Part shown: positions 1-8,411 of the stretch, one piece after another | How the letters are laid out: every line of letters begins with the position of its first letter | Numbering within the stretch: the stretch's first letter is position 1 | Assembly: GCA_019635015.1 (NCBI GenBank) | Contig: JAHCAG010000008.1 | Span: forward strand, 62,001-126,000 | From: Burkholderiales bacterium | Lineage (GTDB): Bacteria; Pseudomonadota; Gammaproteobacteria; Burkholderiales; SG8-41 | Direction of reading: 5' to 3' | Length of the DNA: 64,000 nt | Program-made: the position numbers and the translations under genes | The notes under the pieces: model-generated | What the model was told of the DNA's origin: nothing | Database searches by the model: none | Seen by the model: only the letters and a program-made list of their open reading frames with translations

Positions 1-692
1 GCAGGTTTGCCGGTTGCGGGATGGATACGTACCAGCGGATGCGCCGGACCCGGCACCTCCTCGGGTTTTGTCGGCATTTTCACCGTCGGACGCAACACTC
101 CGGCGCTGTTGCGGCTGGCATCGTGAATCTGCGAACGCCCCTTGATTGCCACCTTGAGGTCGGCCGGCAGGTCCTCATAGGCCTTGTACTGGTTGTTGAA
201 CCAGGTATCGCCACCGCCGTTGGTCGGGATGACGATCGAATACAGCATGCTGCCTGCCGGCGGCACTGCGACGTAGGAATTGTCGCTGTGCCAGACCACT
301 TCATAGCTGCCCAGTCCGCCGTTGTCCTTGACCGGGTTGCCGTCTTCATCAAGATTGCTGATCAGGCTCAGGTGCGGATGCAGTGGCACCATCCTGCCGC
401 CGATCCTGTAACCACCGGCCACCTGGTATTTGCGCGCGGCCGGTTCCTTGGGTGTGCCGAAAATACCTGCAGCCGCCAGAAATGCCTCGTCGGGCAGTGT
501 TTGTTTGCGCCAGAACAGCACCAGATGATCAGACCAGGCCTTGCGTAGCAATTCGCGCGTAGCGTCAGGGACCGGCTGTGACAGGTCGACTCCGCGGATC
601 TCGGCGCCCAGCGCTGCGCCGCTGGGGATGACCTGCAACTGCTCCGGCTGATTGACGGCATTGGAGCCTGCTGTGCGTTGCGCTGATTTCAT
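1..692 (-). CDS. TauD/TfdA-family Fe(II)/2-oxoglutarate dioxygenase, 3' end cut off by the window
   Basis: Reading leftward from ATG at 692 the frame stays open to position 1, giving 230 residues with the C-terminus outside the window. The sequence has the family N-terminal pattern (GAEIRGVDLSQP, then LVLFWRKQTLPDEAF) and the first two metal ligands as H135-x-D137 in VVWHSDNSY. The distal His and the 2-oxoglutarate-binding Arg would lie beyond the edge. Start choice: GAGGAG lies 8 nt before 692; an in-frame ATG at 698 is too close to it. The family hydroxylates small substrates such as taurine, sulfonates or aryloxyalkanoates; the substrate here is unknown. A palindrome at 880-900 lies in its upstream region. 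Confidence 0.85.
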   Translation of the reverse strand, partial: MKSAQRTAGSNAVNQPEQLQVIPSGAALGAEIRGVDLSQPVPDATRELLRKAWSDHLVLFWRKQTLPDEAFLAAAGIFGTPKEPAARKYQVAGGYRIGGRMVPLHPHLSLISNLDEDGNPVKDNGGLGSYEVVWHSDNSYVAVPPAGSMLYSIVIPTNGGGDTWFNNQYKAYEDLPADLKVAIKGRSQIHDASRNSAGVLRPTVKMPTKPEEVPGPAHPLVRIHPATGKP

Positions 693-879
693 GATCATCT
701 CTCCTCTTTCGGTCTGGCAAATCACTGCGGTGTTCAGGTCATCACCAGCCGGACCTGCGCTGAATGCCGCAGCTGAATTCGCGGCACTGCGATCACCGGA
801 AAAGCCGGTGGTCCGGCGCCTGTTGTAATCCGCGCTGTAATCGGCGCAATCGGCGCTTGTCTGCGGTGGATTACCATGG

Positions 880-900
880 ATTGTATTCAGTGTATACAAT
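880..900. promoter_or_regulatory. Perfect inverted repeat ATTGTAT-N7-ATACAAT, likely regulator operator
   Basis: The 7-bp arms at 880-886 and 894-900 are exact reverse complements around TCAGTGT. TTGTATACAA-like sites are typical operators of GntR/FadR-type (FCD) regulators. The site sits about 190 bp upstream of the dioxygenase start on the minus strand and just past the 3' end of dadA, so it most plausibly controls the dioxygenase. No regulator gene is visible nearby. That it is an operator is inference from symmetry and position. Confidence 0.4.
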
Positions 901-930
901 CTGCGCAACAAGGATATCCGCCCCACCCCC

Positions 931-2187
931 TTATCCCAGGCCGGTGAACGCGAAGTCCACGTCGGGGCGCCGCCCGGAAACGATATCGGCAATGGCCTTC
1001 CCTGAACCGCAGGCGTGGGTCCAGCCCAGCGTGCCGTGTCCCGTGTCGAGAAACAGATTCGGATAGCGCGTGGCGCCAATACAGGGCACGTTTGAAGGCG
1101 TCGCCGGACGCAGCCCGGTCCAGAACTGCGCGCTCGAGGCATTACCCGCACCGGGAAACAGCGACTCGACGCGCCGCAGGATGGCGCGGCAGCGTGTCTC
1201 GTTGAGCGCGGTATCGTAGCCGTTGAGCTCGCAGGTGCCCGCGATCCGCAGCCGATCACCGAGGCGCGAAAACACCAGCTTGTATTCGTCGTCAGTCAGG
1301 CTCACCGTATGAGCACGCGCCGGATCAGCCACCGGCATCGTCACCGAATAACCCTTGGCCGGATAAATGCCCAACCGTATGCCCAGAGGCGCGGCAAGCG
1401 CTGTGCTGTAGCTGCCCAGCGCAAGGACATAGGCATCAGCCTTCATCAGGCGCGAACCCTCGCGATCACGCACCCGCACCCCTTCGATGCGTTCACCGGC
1501 TGTCTCCAGCGCGAGGATCGTGGTGTCATAGTGGTAGCGCACCCCGCGCTGCGTGCACAGCTCCGCCAACCGCACCGTGAACAAATGCGCGTCACCGGAC
1601 TCGTCCGATGGGGTCAGGCTGCCGCCCGCAAGCCGGCCACGGGCCGAGGTCAGCGCCGGCTCGATCGCGACGCACTCGTCTGGCGTTTTCATCTCAAGCT
1701 GGCAGCCGAACTCGCGCATGATGCGTGCCGGCTCCTGCGCAGCATCGAATTCCTGCTGACTGGTATAAAAATGCAGGATGCCGCGTTCCAGATGGTCGTA
1801 GCGAATAGCAGTTCCGGCCCGCAAGTCCTGCAAGGCGTGGCGGCTGTACAAACCGAGATTGACGATCTGGGCAATATTGTGACGGGTGCGCCCTGGCGTG
1901 CATTCGCGCAGGAAATCCAGACACCAGCGCAGTTGCGCCCAGTCCGGACGCGGGCGGAACAGCAGCGGCGCGTCCTCGCGGAACAGCCACTTCAGCACCT
2001 TCAGCGGCGCCGAGGGATTGGCCCAGGGTTCGGCATGGCTGACGGAAATCTGCCCGCCGTTGGCAAAGCTGGTTTCCAGTCCGGCGCCGGGTTGACGATC
2101 GACAACGGTGACTTCATGACCGGCGCGGTTCAAAAACCACGCCGCCGCGGTGCCGACAACGCCGGCGCCGAGCACGATGACTCGCAT
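931..2187 (-). CDS. dadA: DadA-type D-amino acid dehydrogenase (FAD-dependent), under glycine riboswitch control
   Basis: This 418-residue flavoprotein belongs to the DadA branch of the DAO family. It opens with the FAD-binding Rossmann motif VLGAGVVGTAAAWFLNRAG, then VVDRQPGAG and the family block ETSFANGGQISVSHAEPWA. The C-terminal flavin segment WTGLRPATPSNVPCIG...NLFLDTGHGTLGWTHACGSGK is intact. Length matches the family (about 410-435). DadA proteins deaminate D-amino acids and pass electrons to the respiratory chain at the inner membrane. The leader carries a tandem glycine riboswitch, so glycine or a glycine-related amine may be the physiological signal or substrate (inference). ATG at 2187 has AGAGG 5 nt upstream; that site can be sequestered by the riboswitch. 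Confidence 0.88.
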   Translation of the reverse strand: MRVIVLGAGVVGTAAAWFLNRAGHEVTVVDRQPGAGLETSFANGGQISVSHAEPWANPSAPLKVLKWLFREDAPLLFRPRPDWAQLRWCLDFLRECTPGRTRHNIAQIVNLGLYSRHALQDLRAGTAIRYDHLERGILHFYTSQQEFDAAQEPARIMREFGCQLEMKTPDECVAIEPALTSARGRLAGGSLTPSDESGDAHLFTVRLAELCTQRGVRYHYDTTILALETAGERIEGVRVRDREGSRLMKADAYVLALGSYSTALAAPLGIRLGIYPAKGYSVTMPVADPARAHTVSLTDDEYKLVFSRLGDRLRIAGTCELNGYDTALNETRCRAILRRVESLFPGAGNASSAQFWTGLRPATPSNVPCIGATRYPNLFLDTGHGTLGWTHACGSGKAIADIVSGRRPDVDFAFTGLG

Positions 2188-2192
2188 GATGG

Positions 2193-2279
2193 CCTCTCAG
2201 GTCCATGACGGACTCGAACAGTGAGTTAGCAGACAGGGATTACTCCCCGCGCCGCCCTCCCTGTCCGTTTACCTGAGAG
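2193..2279 (-). promoter_or_regulatory. Expression platform of the dadA riboswitch: SD-sequestering pairing and an intervening hairpin
   Basis: On the minus strand the 3' conserved strand of aptamer 2, CTCTCAGGT (2279-2271), is perfectly complementary over 9 nt to ACCTGAGAG (2202-2194), which contains most of the dadA Shine-Dalgarno AGAGG (2197-2193). Between them lies an 8-bp hairpin (2232-2239 with 2258-2265) with no following U-run, so it is not an obvious terminator. The simplest reading is an ON switch: with glycine bound, the 3' strand is locked in P1 and the ribosome site is free; without glycine it pairs with the SD. The complementarity is seen; the mechanism is inferred. Confidence 0.6.
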
Positions 2280-2457
2280 TTTTACAGGCCTCGGCCCGCG
2301 TGCCCCTTCGGTGGATCACCGCAGCTTCGGGTGACCGCTCTCCAGATCGGCTGTACCACCCGCAGTATGTTTGCCTGAGCGATCATGAGGGATTGCGCCT
2401 TCGGCGGAATCACGAAGAAGCACGATGTGCCGCCTTCGCAACTCACTCTCCTGCGAG
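2258..2457 (-). ncRNA. Tandem glycine riboswitch (gcvT-type RNA), two aptamers
   Basis: The reverse complement contains two gcvT-type glycine aptamers in series. Aptamer 1 (about 2457-2365) has GGAGAG, then CCGAAGGCGCAA, then CTCAGGCAAA. Aptamer 2 (about 2345-2258) has GGAGAG, CCGAAGGGGC and ACTCTCAGGTAAACGGACAG. These are the conserved blocks of the class in the expected order and spacing, with a short linker as in known tandem forms. The RNA lies in the leader of dadA, after the 3' end of the MOSC gene. Glycine riboswitches usually raise expression of glycine-catabolic or transport genes when glycine is abundant. Confidence 0.92.
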
Positions 2458-2502
2458 TGGTTTGATTCTAGTTGCCGCGGCTGCGAGCCGCAAGCCCGCC
2501 GT

Positions 2503-3294
2503 TCATGGAATCAGGCCGACACTGTCTCCAACACACACCTCGCCACCGGGACCGTGCGTAAGCATGCCTACGCCCAGCGTTGATTGCGCCTGGTTGAAAC
2601 TCTTCATGAGGCCCTGCATCACCTGCAGGTCGCGCTCACCGGTGTCGGGATTCGCATGGGTGGCGAGGCAGCGCGTCTTGGGCTTGACCACGTCCATCGA
2701 GACTCCGCCGATGCGCAGTCGCCTGCCCAGCCACGAGAGCTCCTCCCAGGCCACAACGCCCTCGATCACGATGTTGTGACGGAAGCGGTGTTCGCTCAAT
2801 CCGGAATCGCCCAGCGCCGCTGCGGCCGAGGCCAGGGTCTCGCGGCTGTGCAGCGTCACCTGACCCGCTTCGTTGTCCTGGTAGCGCGGTGTGACGCCGT
2901 CGCCCACGAGCTTCAGTGGCAGGCGTTCGGAATGACCCTTGAGCGGATTCTCGTCCTGCCCCAGCACGTATTCGGTCAAGGCCTCGACAATACGCTGCCG
3001 GCCCGGCCCCTCGACGGACTCGTCGACCAGCACGCGCTCACCCAGCGCGATACGCAGCTGCCGGCCTTCGTGGTCATAGCGGGTCTGCAGCCGCGCGAGG
3101 CCCGGGGTGTTGGCGAGCACCACGCCCTCGTACTTGCGGCACCAGCGGTCGTCCGCTACCGGCGCGTTGGCAAAGCGCAGAGCCAGCACGCGATCGCCGG
3201 CCACCCGGCCTTCGGGCAGCACGGTCAGCGCGCTGCAATGCTCGGGCGTAAAGCCCTTCAGGGGATAACGGTAGAGAGCGACTACTTGTGGCAT
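2503..3294 (-). CDS. MOSC domain protein with N-terminal beta-barrel domain
   Basis: This 263-residue protein starts with the MOSC N-terminal beta-barrel pattern (VVALYRYPLKGFTPEHCSALTVLPEGRVAGDR...LRFAN) and continues into a MOSC domain. The conserved Cys that binds sulfur or molybdenum cofactor lies in VVKPKTRCLATHANPDTGERD, which fits the family. MOSC proteins are related to the Moco sulfurase C-terminus and to the mARC/YcbX/YiiM reductases acting on N-hydroxylated compounds. No FeS domain is fused here, so it is a simple two-domain form. It lies upstream of the dadA riboswitch in the same direction but seems an independent unit. Confidence 0.8.
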   Translation of the reverse strand: MPQVVALYRYPLKGFTPEHCSALTVLPEGRVAGDRVLALRFANAPVADDRWCRKYEGVVLANTPGLARLQTRYDHEGRQLRIALGERVLVDESVEGPGRQRIVEALTEYVLGQDENPLKGHSERLPLKLVGDGVTPRYQDNEAGQVTLHSRETLASAAAALGDSGLSEHRFRHNIVIEGVVAWEELSWLGRRLRIGGVSMDVVKPKTRCLATHANPDTGERDLQVMQGLMKSFNQAQSTLGVGMLTHGPGGEVCVGDSVGLIP

Positions 3295-3382
3295 GTGATG
3301 GACTTTGCAATGAAGGCTGATGCGCGGCCGGAGGATCCAGCCGCGCTGCTACAATTCTCGCCTCAACCAGACAGGCATCGCA

Positions 3383-4444
3383 ATGAAAATTCTCGTTCTC
3401 CCCGGCGACGGCATCGGCCCTGAAATCACAGATGCCACGCTGGCCGTGCTCGACCGCGCCAGCACAAAATTCAAACTCGGTCTCGAATGGGACATCCGCG
3501 AGATCGGATTCGGCGCCCTGAAAAAACACGGTTCCACCTTCCCCGCCGACATCCAGGATGCCGCGCGCAAGGCACCCGGCATCATCCTCGGCCCGGTGTC
3601 GCACCTCGACTACCCGCCGAAGGAACAGGGCGGCGTCAACCCCTCCGGCTGGCTGCGTGTGCAGCTTGACCTCTTTGCCAACATCCGTCCCGCGAAATCG
3701 CGGATGGGCGTCGGCCTCACCGGCAAGCCGCTCGACCTGGTGATATTCCGCGAATGCACGGAAGGTTTTTACGGCGACCGCAACATGTTCATGGGCCGCG
3801 GCGAATTCATGCCGACCGAGGATGTCGCCATTGCCATCCGCAAGGTCACTGCGAAACAGTCGCGGCGCATCGCCGAAGTCGCCTTTGAGTGGGCACGCCG
3901 GCGGCGCAAAAAGGTCACTGCCGTGCACAAGGCCAATGTGCTGCACATGTCGGACGGACTGTTCCTGCGCGAAGTGCGCGCGGTGGCGAAGAATTATCCC
4001 GATGTGCAGCTCGATGAAAAGATCGTCGATGCGATGGCCGCGCTGCTGCTGCGCATCCCGGACCAGTTTGACTGCATCGTCACCGGCAACATGTTCGGCG
4101 ACATCCTCTCGGACGAAGCCTCGGAGCTCTCGGGCGGCCTCGGACTCGCAGGTTCAACGATGACGGGTGATGAGGCCTGTTGCGCTCAGGCCCAGCACGG
4201 CTCCGCACCGGACATTGCCGGCCAGGACAAGGCCAACCCGGTGTCGCTGATCCTGTCTTCGGCAATGCTGCTGGAATGGCTGGCGGCAAAACACCGGCGC
4301 CCGGAATTCGCTGCGGCCGCGAAGGCCATTGAAGCCGCAATCGACGCCTCGCTGCAGTCGCCCGAAACCCGAACACCGGACCTCGGCGGCAAGCTCGGCA
4401 CCAGAGCCTTTGCTGCGGAAATCGCCAAACGCATTCAGCCCTGA
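3383..4444 (+). CDS. Isocitrate/isopropylmalate-family dehydrogenase
   Basis: A 353-residue beta-decarboxylating dehydrogenase. The N-terminus MKILVLPGDGIGPEI, substrate arginines in LFANIRPAK and LVIFRECTEGFYGDRN, the catalytic Lys in VTAVHKANVLHMSDGLF and the metal Asp residues in TGNMFGDILSDEASELSGGLGLAGS are all present, as is an NAD-binding HGSAPDIAGQDKANP. The family oxidises and decarboxylates 2-hydroxyacids such as 3-isopropylmalate, isocitrate, homoisocitrate or tartrate with NAD(P). No leu or TCA gene is adjacent, so it may be a tartrate- or malate-type paralogue rather than LeuB. The frame opens earlier at 3320, but ATG 3383 matches the family N-terminus. Confidence 0.85.
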   Translation: MKILVLPGDGIGPEITDATLAVLDRASTKFKLGLEWDIREIGFGALKKHGSTFPADIQDAARKAPGIILGPVSHLDYPPKEQGGVNPSGWLRVQLDLFANIRPAKSRMGVGLTGKPLDLVIFRECTEGFYGDRNMFMGRGEFMPTEDVAIAIRKVTAKQSRRIAEVAFEWARRRRKKVTAVHKANVLHMSDGLFLREVRAVAKNYPDVQLDEKIVDAMAALLLRIPDQFDCIVTGNMFGDILSDEASELSGGLGLAGSTMTGDEACCAQAQHGSAPDIAGQDKANPVSLILSSAMLLEWLAAKHRRPEFAAAAKAIEAAIDASLQSPETRTPDLGGKLGTRAFAAEIAKRIQP

Positions 4445-4675
4445 CCGGCAGTCGCGTCACCCGCACACCTCGATCTTGCAGCGCATCAACTGCGCGACGG
4501 GCGCGCCATTCATGCACGACCACTTGTTGTCAACTTCCACCAACCTCCTGCATGGTGATCGCATACGGTCCGGCATACGTCGCGGATTCGTGCGCCAGCT
4601 CGATCCTTCGAGTCGCTCCACCCGCGCGGCGACGCAACCCGGGTACTCTTTAAAGTGATCTTTAACGGAGGAACC

Positions 4676-6136
4676 ATGGATCTCACAGCCCTCGTCAACT
4701 CCCTGTCAGCCACGCTAGGCGCACACCTGCCGAACATCATTGGCGCCCTCGCGATACTGATACTTGGCTGGATCATTGCCGTTGCAACACGCGCGGGATC
4801 GATGCGCCTGCTGTCGCTGCTCAAAGTCAATCAGCGCATAGAGGAGAGCACCGGGCAAAAACTCGATGTTGAGCGCGGCATTGCCTCCGGCGTGTTCTGG
4901 GTATTCGTGCTGCTGACCGCGCTCGGCGTCTTGAATGCGCTCGACCTCGAACTGGTTTCCGATCCGCTCCAGGTGCTTGTCGTACAGATTTTCGGTTATC
5001 TGCCGCGGCTCGCAGCGGGTACGATACTGGTGATCATCGCTTGGCTGCTGGCCACCGTGCTGCGCGCACTGGTATCGCGCGGACTGGCAAAGTCATCGCT
5101 CGATGATCAACTGACGAAAAACGCCGGCATGGAGCCGATGAGCAAGAACGTCGGCAACGTGCTGTTCTGGCTGGTCATCCTGCTGTTCATCCCCGCCATA
5201 CTCGGCGCCTATAACCTGGAAGGACTGCTCGCACCGGTGCAGGCCATGGTCAACAAGGCACTCGGGGTGCTGCCCAACGTGCTTGCTGCGATAGCCATCG
5301 GCTTCGTCGGCTGGCTGCTGGCCAAAATCATGCGCGGCCTGGTTGTCAATCTGCTCGCAGCGGCCGGCGCTGATGAGGCCGGGCACAAGGCCGGGCTCGA
5401 ATCTTCGGTGCAGATATCCCGCGTCACCGGCACCCTGGTTTTCATTTTCATCTTTATCCCGACCCTGATTGCCGCACTCGACGCACTGCAGATCGAGGCG
5501 ATTTCACGCCCCGCCACCGACATGCTGACCCGCATTCTGGGAGCAGTGCCCAACCTGGTCGCGGCCGGACTGATCCTGGTGGTGACTTGGTATGTCGCGA
5601 AATTCGCATCCGCATTGGTCGCCCGTCTGCTCAACGGCATGGGACTCGACAGTGTGCCGGAAAAAATCGGCTTGTCCGGATCGTTTGGCGGGGAACTGAA
5701 ACCGTCCGCGCTCGCCGGCATGCTGATCATGTTTTTCGCGATACTGTTTGCCACCGTCGAGGCGGCGAACCAGCTCGAGTTCACCCAGGTGCGCGAAGTG
5801 GTGACCACATTCATTGGATTCGCCGGCAACATCCTGCTGGGCAGCGTCATCCTGCTGATCGGCTTCTGGCTGGCCAATGTCGCGCACGCCGCCCTCACCC
5901 GGGCTTCGAGCACCAACAGTGCAACCCTTGCCAATGTTGCGCGCATCGCGATCCTTGGCCTGGTCATTGCAATGGGCCTGCGCGCAATGGGCATCGCTGA
6001 TGACATCGTCAATCTCGCCTTCGCACTGGCGTTTGGCGCGGTTGCAGTAGCCGTTGCCCTGTCCTTCGGACTCGGCGGACGGGAAGCGGCCGGCAGGCAA
6101 ATGGAATACTGGCTGAGCAAGCTGCGCAAGGACTGA
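4676..6136 (+). CDS. Mechanosensitive-channel-type membrane protein with five TM-helix repeats
   Basis: A 486-residue, very hydrophobic inner-membrane protein. A segment of the form (L/V)P-N/R-hydrophobic-W-LA-K/R recurs near residues 18-40, 109-131, 199-221, 290-312 and 382-404, a period of about 90 residues. This resembles the conserved TM-helix repeat found in CmpX-like mechanosensitive channel relatives. The C-terminal FGLGGREAAGR is the pore-adjacent motif of small-conductance channels. The large cytoplasmic MscS beta-domain is absent, as in the shorter CmpX/YbdG-like forms. Likely role: ion flux or envelope-stress sensing (inference). ATG 4676 has GGAGG 4 nt upstream, better than the earlier in-frame start at 4655. 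Confidence 0.72.
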   Translation: MDLTALVNSLSATLGAHLPNIIGALAILILGWIIAVATRAGSMRLLSLLKVNQRIEESTGQKLDVERGIASGVFWVFVLLTALGVLNALDLELVSDPLQVLVVQIFGYLPRLAAGTILVIIAWLLATVLRALVSRGLAKSSLDDQLTKNAGMEPMSKNVGNVLFWLVILLFIPAILGAYNLEGLLAPVQAMVNKALGVLPNVLAAIAIGFVGWLLAKIMRGLVVNLLAAAGADEAGHKAGLESSVQISRVTGTLVFIFIFIPTLIAALDALQIEAISRPATDMLTRILGAVPNLVAAGLILVVTWYVAKFASALVARLLNGMGLDSVPEKIGLSGSFGGELKPSALAGMLIMFFAILFATVEAANQLEFTQVREVVTTFIGFAGNILLGSVILLIGFWLANVAHAALTRASSTNSATLANVARIAILGLVIAMGLRAMGIADDIVNLAFALAFGAVAVAVALSFGLGGREAAGRQMEYWLSKLRKD

Positions 6137-6158
6137 GCACGCGGCTCATGCAGGCGGA

Positions 6159-6566
6159 TCAGGCTCCCGGCGGCCCTTTCAGTTCAACGGTGTTGCCGTC
6201 CGGGTCGACCAGGTAGAGCGACAGTCCGGCGCCATCGGCGCCGTAACGCGGCTTGATTTCGCCCGGCACCACGCCGTGGCGGATCAGGTGCGCGGTCAGC
6301 GCGCCCGGATCAAAAGGCTCGATGCGCAGACAGAGGTGGTCCATGTTGCGCCCCTCCGCAGCCGGCGCCGCACCACCCCGGCGGCCGAGTTTGCCGTCCA
6401 CCGCCACCAGGTCAATCAAGGCGCTGCCAGCACGCAACTGCGTCATGCCGAGATCCTCACGCTCCTTCTCCACCGTGCAGCCGAGCACCTCGCAATAAAA
6501 TTTCACCATGCGCGGCAGGTTCACTGCGCGCAGCACGACATGATCGAGGCCTAGGATGCTGAACAT
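6159..6566 (-). CDS. VOC (glyoxalase/bleomycin-resistance) family protein
   Basis: A 135-residue single VOC unit: two beta-alpha-beta-beta-beta modules. Candidate metal ligands are His in ILGLDHVVLRAVN, His in NMDHLCLRIEP and Glu in DPDGNTVELKGPP. The pattern VKFYCEVLGCTVEKE is typical of glyoxalase I-like and fosfomycin-resistance-like relatives. These proteins use divalent metals to act on small metabolites; the substrate cannot be told. It lies downstream of gabD on the same strand, separated by 74 bp that hold an AT-rich stretch and a GC hairpin, and converges with the membrane protein gene upstream in the window. Confidence 0.78.
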   Translation of the reverse strand: MFSILGLDHVVLRAVNLPRMVKFYCEVLGCTVEKEREDLGMTQLRAGSALIDLVAVDGKLGRRGGAAPAAEGRNMDHLCLRIEPFDPGALTAHLIRHGVVPGEIKPRYGADGAGLSLYLVDPDGNTVELKGPPGA

Positions 6567-6586
6567 TCAGGTATCCGGAAATACAG

Positions 6587-6610
6587 CCGCCGCAGCGGTC
6601 ACTGCGGCGG
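6587..6610 (-). terminator. GC-rich hairpin downstream of gabD, possible terminator
   Basis: CCGCCGCAG (6587-6595) and CTGCGGCGG (6602-6610) form a 9-bp stem with a 6-nt loop, 30 nt past the gabD stop. The downstream U-tract on the minus strand is weak (CTGTATTT), so termination may be partial and read through into the VOC gene. Confidence 0.35.
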
Positions 6611-6640
6611 AATTATTCATAACTAATTGATTTTATTGAT

Positions 6641-8122
6641 TTATTTGTTGACGTCGCCGATGCAAAGGTATTTCACCTCGACAAACTCCTCGATCCCGTA
6701 CTTTGAACCCTCGCGGCCGATGCCGGACTCCTTGATGCCGCCGAAGGGCGCGATCTCGTTGGAGATGATGCCGACATTGATGCCGACGATGCCGGACTCC
6801 AGTCCCTCGGCGATACGCCAGATGCGGCCGATGTCGCGGCTGTAGAAGTACGAGGCGAGGCCGTATTCGGTGTTGTTCGCCAGTTTCAGCAGTTCGTCTT
6901 CGGTCCTGAAACGGTACAGCGGCGCCACCGGTCCGAAAGTTTCTTCATGCGTGACCTTCATGTCGGTGGTGACATTGGCAAGCACCGTGGGCTGGAAGAA
7001 CTGCCCGCCCTTTTCGTGGCGCTTGCCGCCGGTGAGCACTTTCGCGCCCTTCTCCAGCGCGTCGGCGATATGTTCCTCGACCTTCTCGACAGCCTTCATG
7101 TCGATCAGCGGGCCCTGCAGGTTGCCGTCCTCGAGGCCGTTGCCGACCTTCATCGCGGCAACCCTGTCGGACAGCATTTTCGCGAATTTTTCGTACACAC
7201 CATCCTGCACGAAGATGCGGTTGGCGCAAACGCAGGTCTGGCCGGTGTTGCGGAACTTGGAGGCCATCGCGCCTTCGACCGCGGACGCGAGGTCGGCGTC
7301 ATCAAACACGATGAAGGGCGCGTTGCCGCCAAGCTCCAGCGATACTTTCTTGACGGTGCTGGCACACTGCTGCATCAGCAGCTTGCCGATTTCGGTGGAG
7401 CCGGTGAAAGTGAACTTGCGCACGATCGGGTTGGTCGTCAGTTCCTTGCCGATCGGTCCGGCGGAACCGGTGATCACCGACAGCACGCCTTTCGGGATGC
7501 CGGCGCGTTCCGCCAGTTCACACAGCGCCAGCGCCGAGTACGGCGTCTGTGACGCGGGCTTGATCACCATCGTGCAACCGGCCGCCAGCGCCGGGCCGGC
7601 CTTGCGCGTGATCATCGCGTTGGGGAAATTCCACGGCGTCACCGCGGCGCAGACGCCGATCGGCTGCTTGATGACGACGATGCGCTTGTCCGGCGCGTGG
7701 GTCGGGATGGTGTCGCCGTAGATGCGTTTGCCCTCTTCGGCAAACCACTCAATGAAGGAAGCACCGTAGGCGATTTCACCGCGCGACTCGGCAATCGGCT
7801 TGCCCTGCTCGACGGTCATCAGCTTCGCCAGGTCCTCCTGGCTGGCCATCATCAGCTCGAACCACTTGCGCAGGATGATCGAGCGTTCCTTCGCGGTCTT
7901 CGCGCGCCAGGCCGGCCAGGCAGCGTTGGCGGCCTCGATCGCGCGGCGGGTTTCCGCAACGCCCATTTTCGGCACCGTGCCGACCGGCACGCCAGTTGCC
8001 GGATTGACCACGGTCAAGGTCGACTTGTCATCGGCATCAACCCAGGCACCGTCGATGTAACACTGCTGGCGGAACAGGCTGGGATCCTTCAGTTCGACGG
8101 GCGGCTTGGCTTTCTGCAACAT
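6641..8122 (-). CDS. gabD: NAD(P)-dependent succinate-semialdehyde dehydrogenase
   Basis: A 493-residue aldehyde dehydrogenase of the SSADH type. Visible hallmarks: NFPNAMITRKAGPALAAGCTMVIKPA, FTGSTEIGKLLMQQC, the catalytic Glu in SLELGGNAPFIVFDDADL and the catalytic Cys in FRNTGQTCVCANRIFVQDG, ending with PFGGIKESGIGREGSKYGIEEFVEVKYLCIGD, the usual GabD C-terminus. It oxidises succinate semialdehyde to succinate, the last step of GABA and related catabolism. No gabT is adjacent. It is transcribed leftward, with the divergent mlaA beyond a 290-bp intergenic region. Confidence 0.9.
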   Translation of the reverse strand: MLQKAKPPVELKDPSLFRQQCYIDGAWVDADDKSTLTVVNPATGVPVGTVPKMGVAETRRAIEAANAAWPAWRAKTAKERSIILRKWFELMMASQEDLAKLMTVEQGKPIAESRGEIAYGASFIEWFAEEGKRIYGDTIPTHAPDKRIVVIKQPIGVCAAVTPWNFPNAMITRKAGPALAAGCTMVIKPASQTPYSALALCELAERAGIPKGVLSVITGSAGPIGKELTTNPIVRKFTFTGSTEIGKLLMQQCASTVKKVSLELGGNAPFIVFDDADLASAVEGAMASKFRNTGQTCVCANRIFVQDGVYEKFAKMLSDRVAAMKVGNGLEDGNLQGPLIDMKAVEKVEEHIADALEKGAKVLTGGKRHEKGGQFFQPTVLANVTTDMKVTHEETFGPVAPLYRFRTEDELLKLANNTEYGLASYFYSRDIGRIWRIAEGLESGIVGINVGIISNEIAPFGGIKESGIGREGSKYGIEEFVEVKYLCIGDVNK

Positions 8123-8355
8123 GGTTCAACTCCTGCGGATGGACGTTGTGTCCGGGACAAGGGATGGTTTTACTTCCCGGATGATCAGTCGAATGAGTAT
8201 AACAAAGGGAATTTGACCAATCTTCGACCAATAAAACGGCACGAAAGGCGTGCACCGGCGTATTCAAGCGCACCGTCGCCGTGCCGTTACTGAAGGGCGA
8301 TGCTGTGTTTTCGCAACAGCGGCGGCATTACGCGGCGAAACGGCAACAGCTTGTA

Positions 8356-8361
8356 TATAAT
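8356..8361 (+). promoter_or_regulatory. TATAAT -10-like element upstream of mlaA
   Basis: An exact TATAAT lies about 50 bp before the mlaA start in the gabD-mlaA divergent region (8123-8411). I see no convincing -35 hexamer at 16-18 bp, so this is a weak call. The rest of this intergenic region shows no ORF or RNA I can support. Confidence 0.3.
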
Positions 8362-8411
8362 CGTCAAATCCGCCTGTTGCGGCACAAAAATACCAGTCAG
8401 GGATGCAAAAC

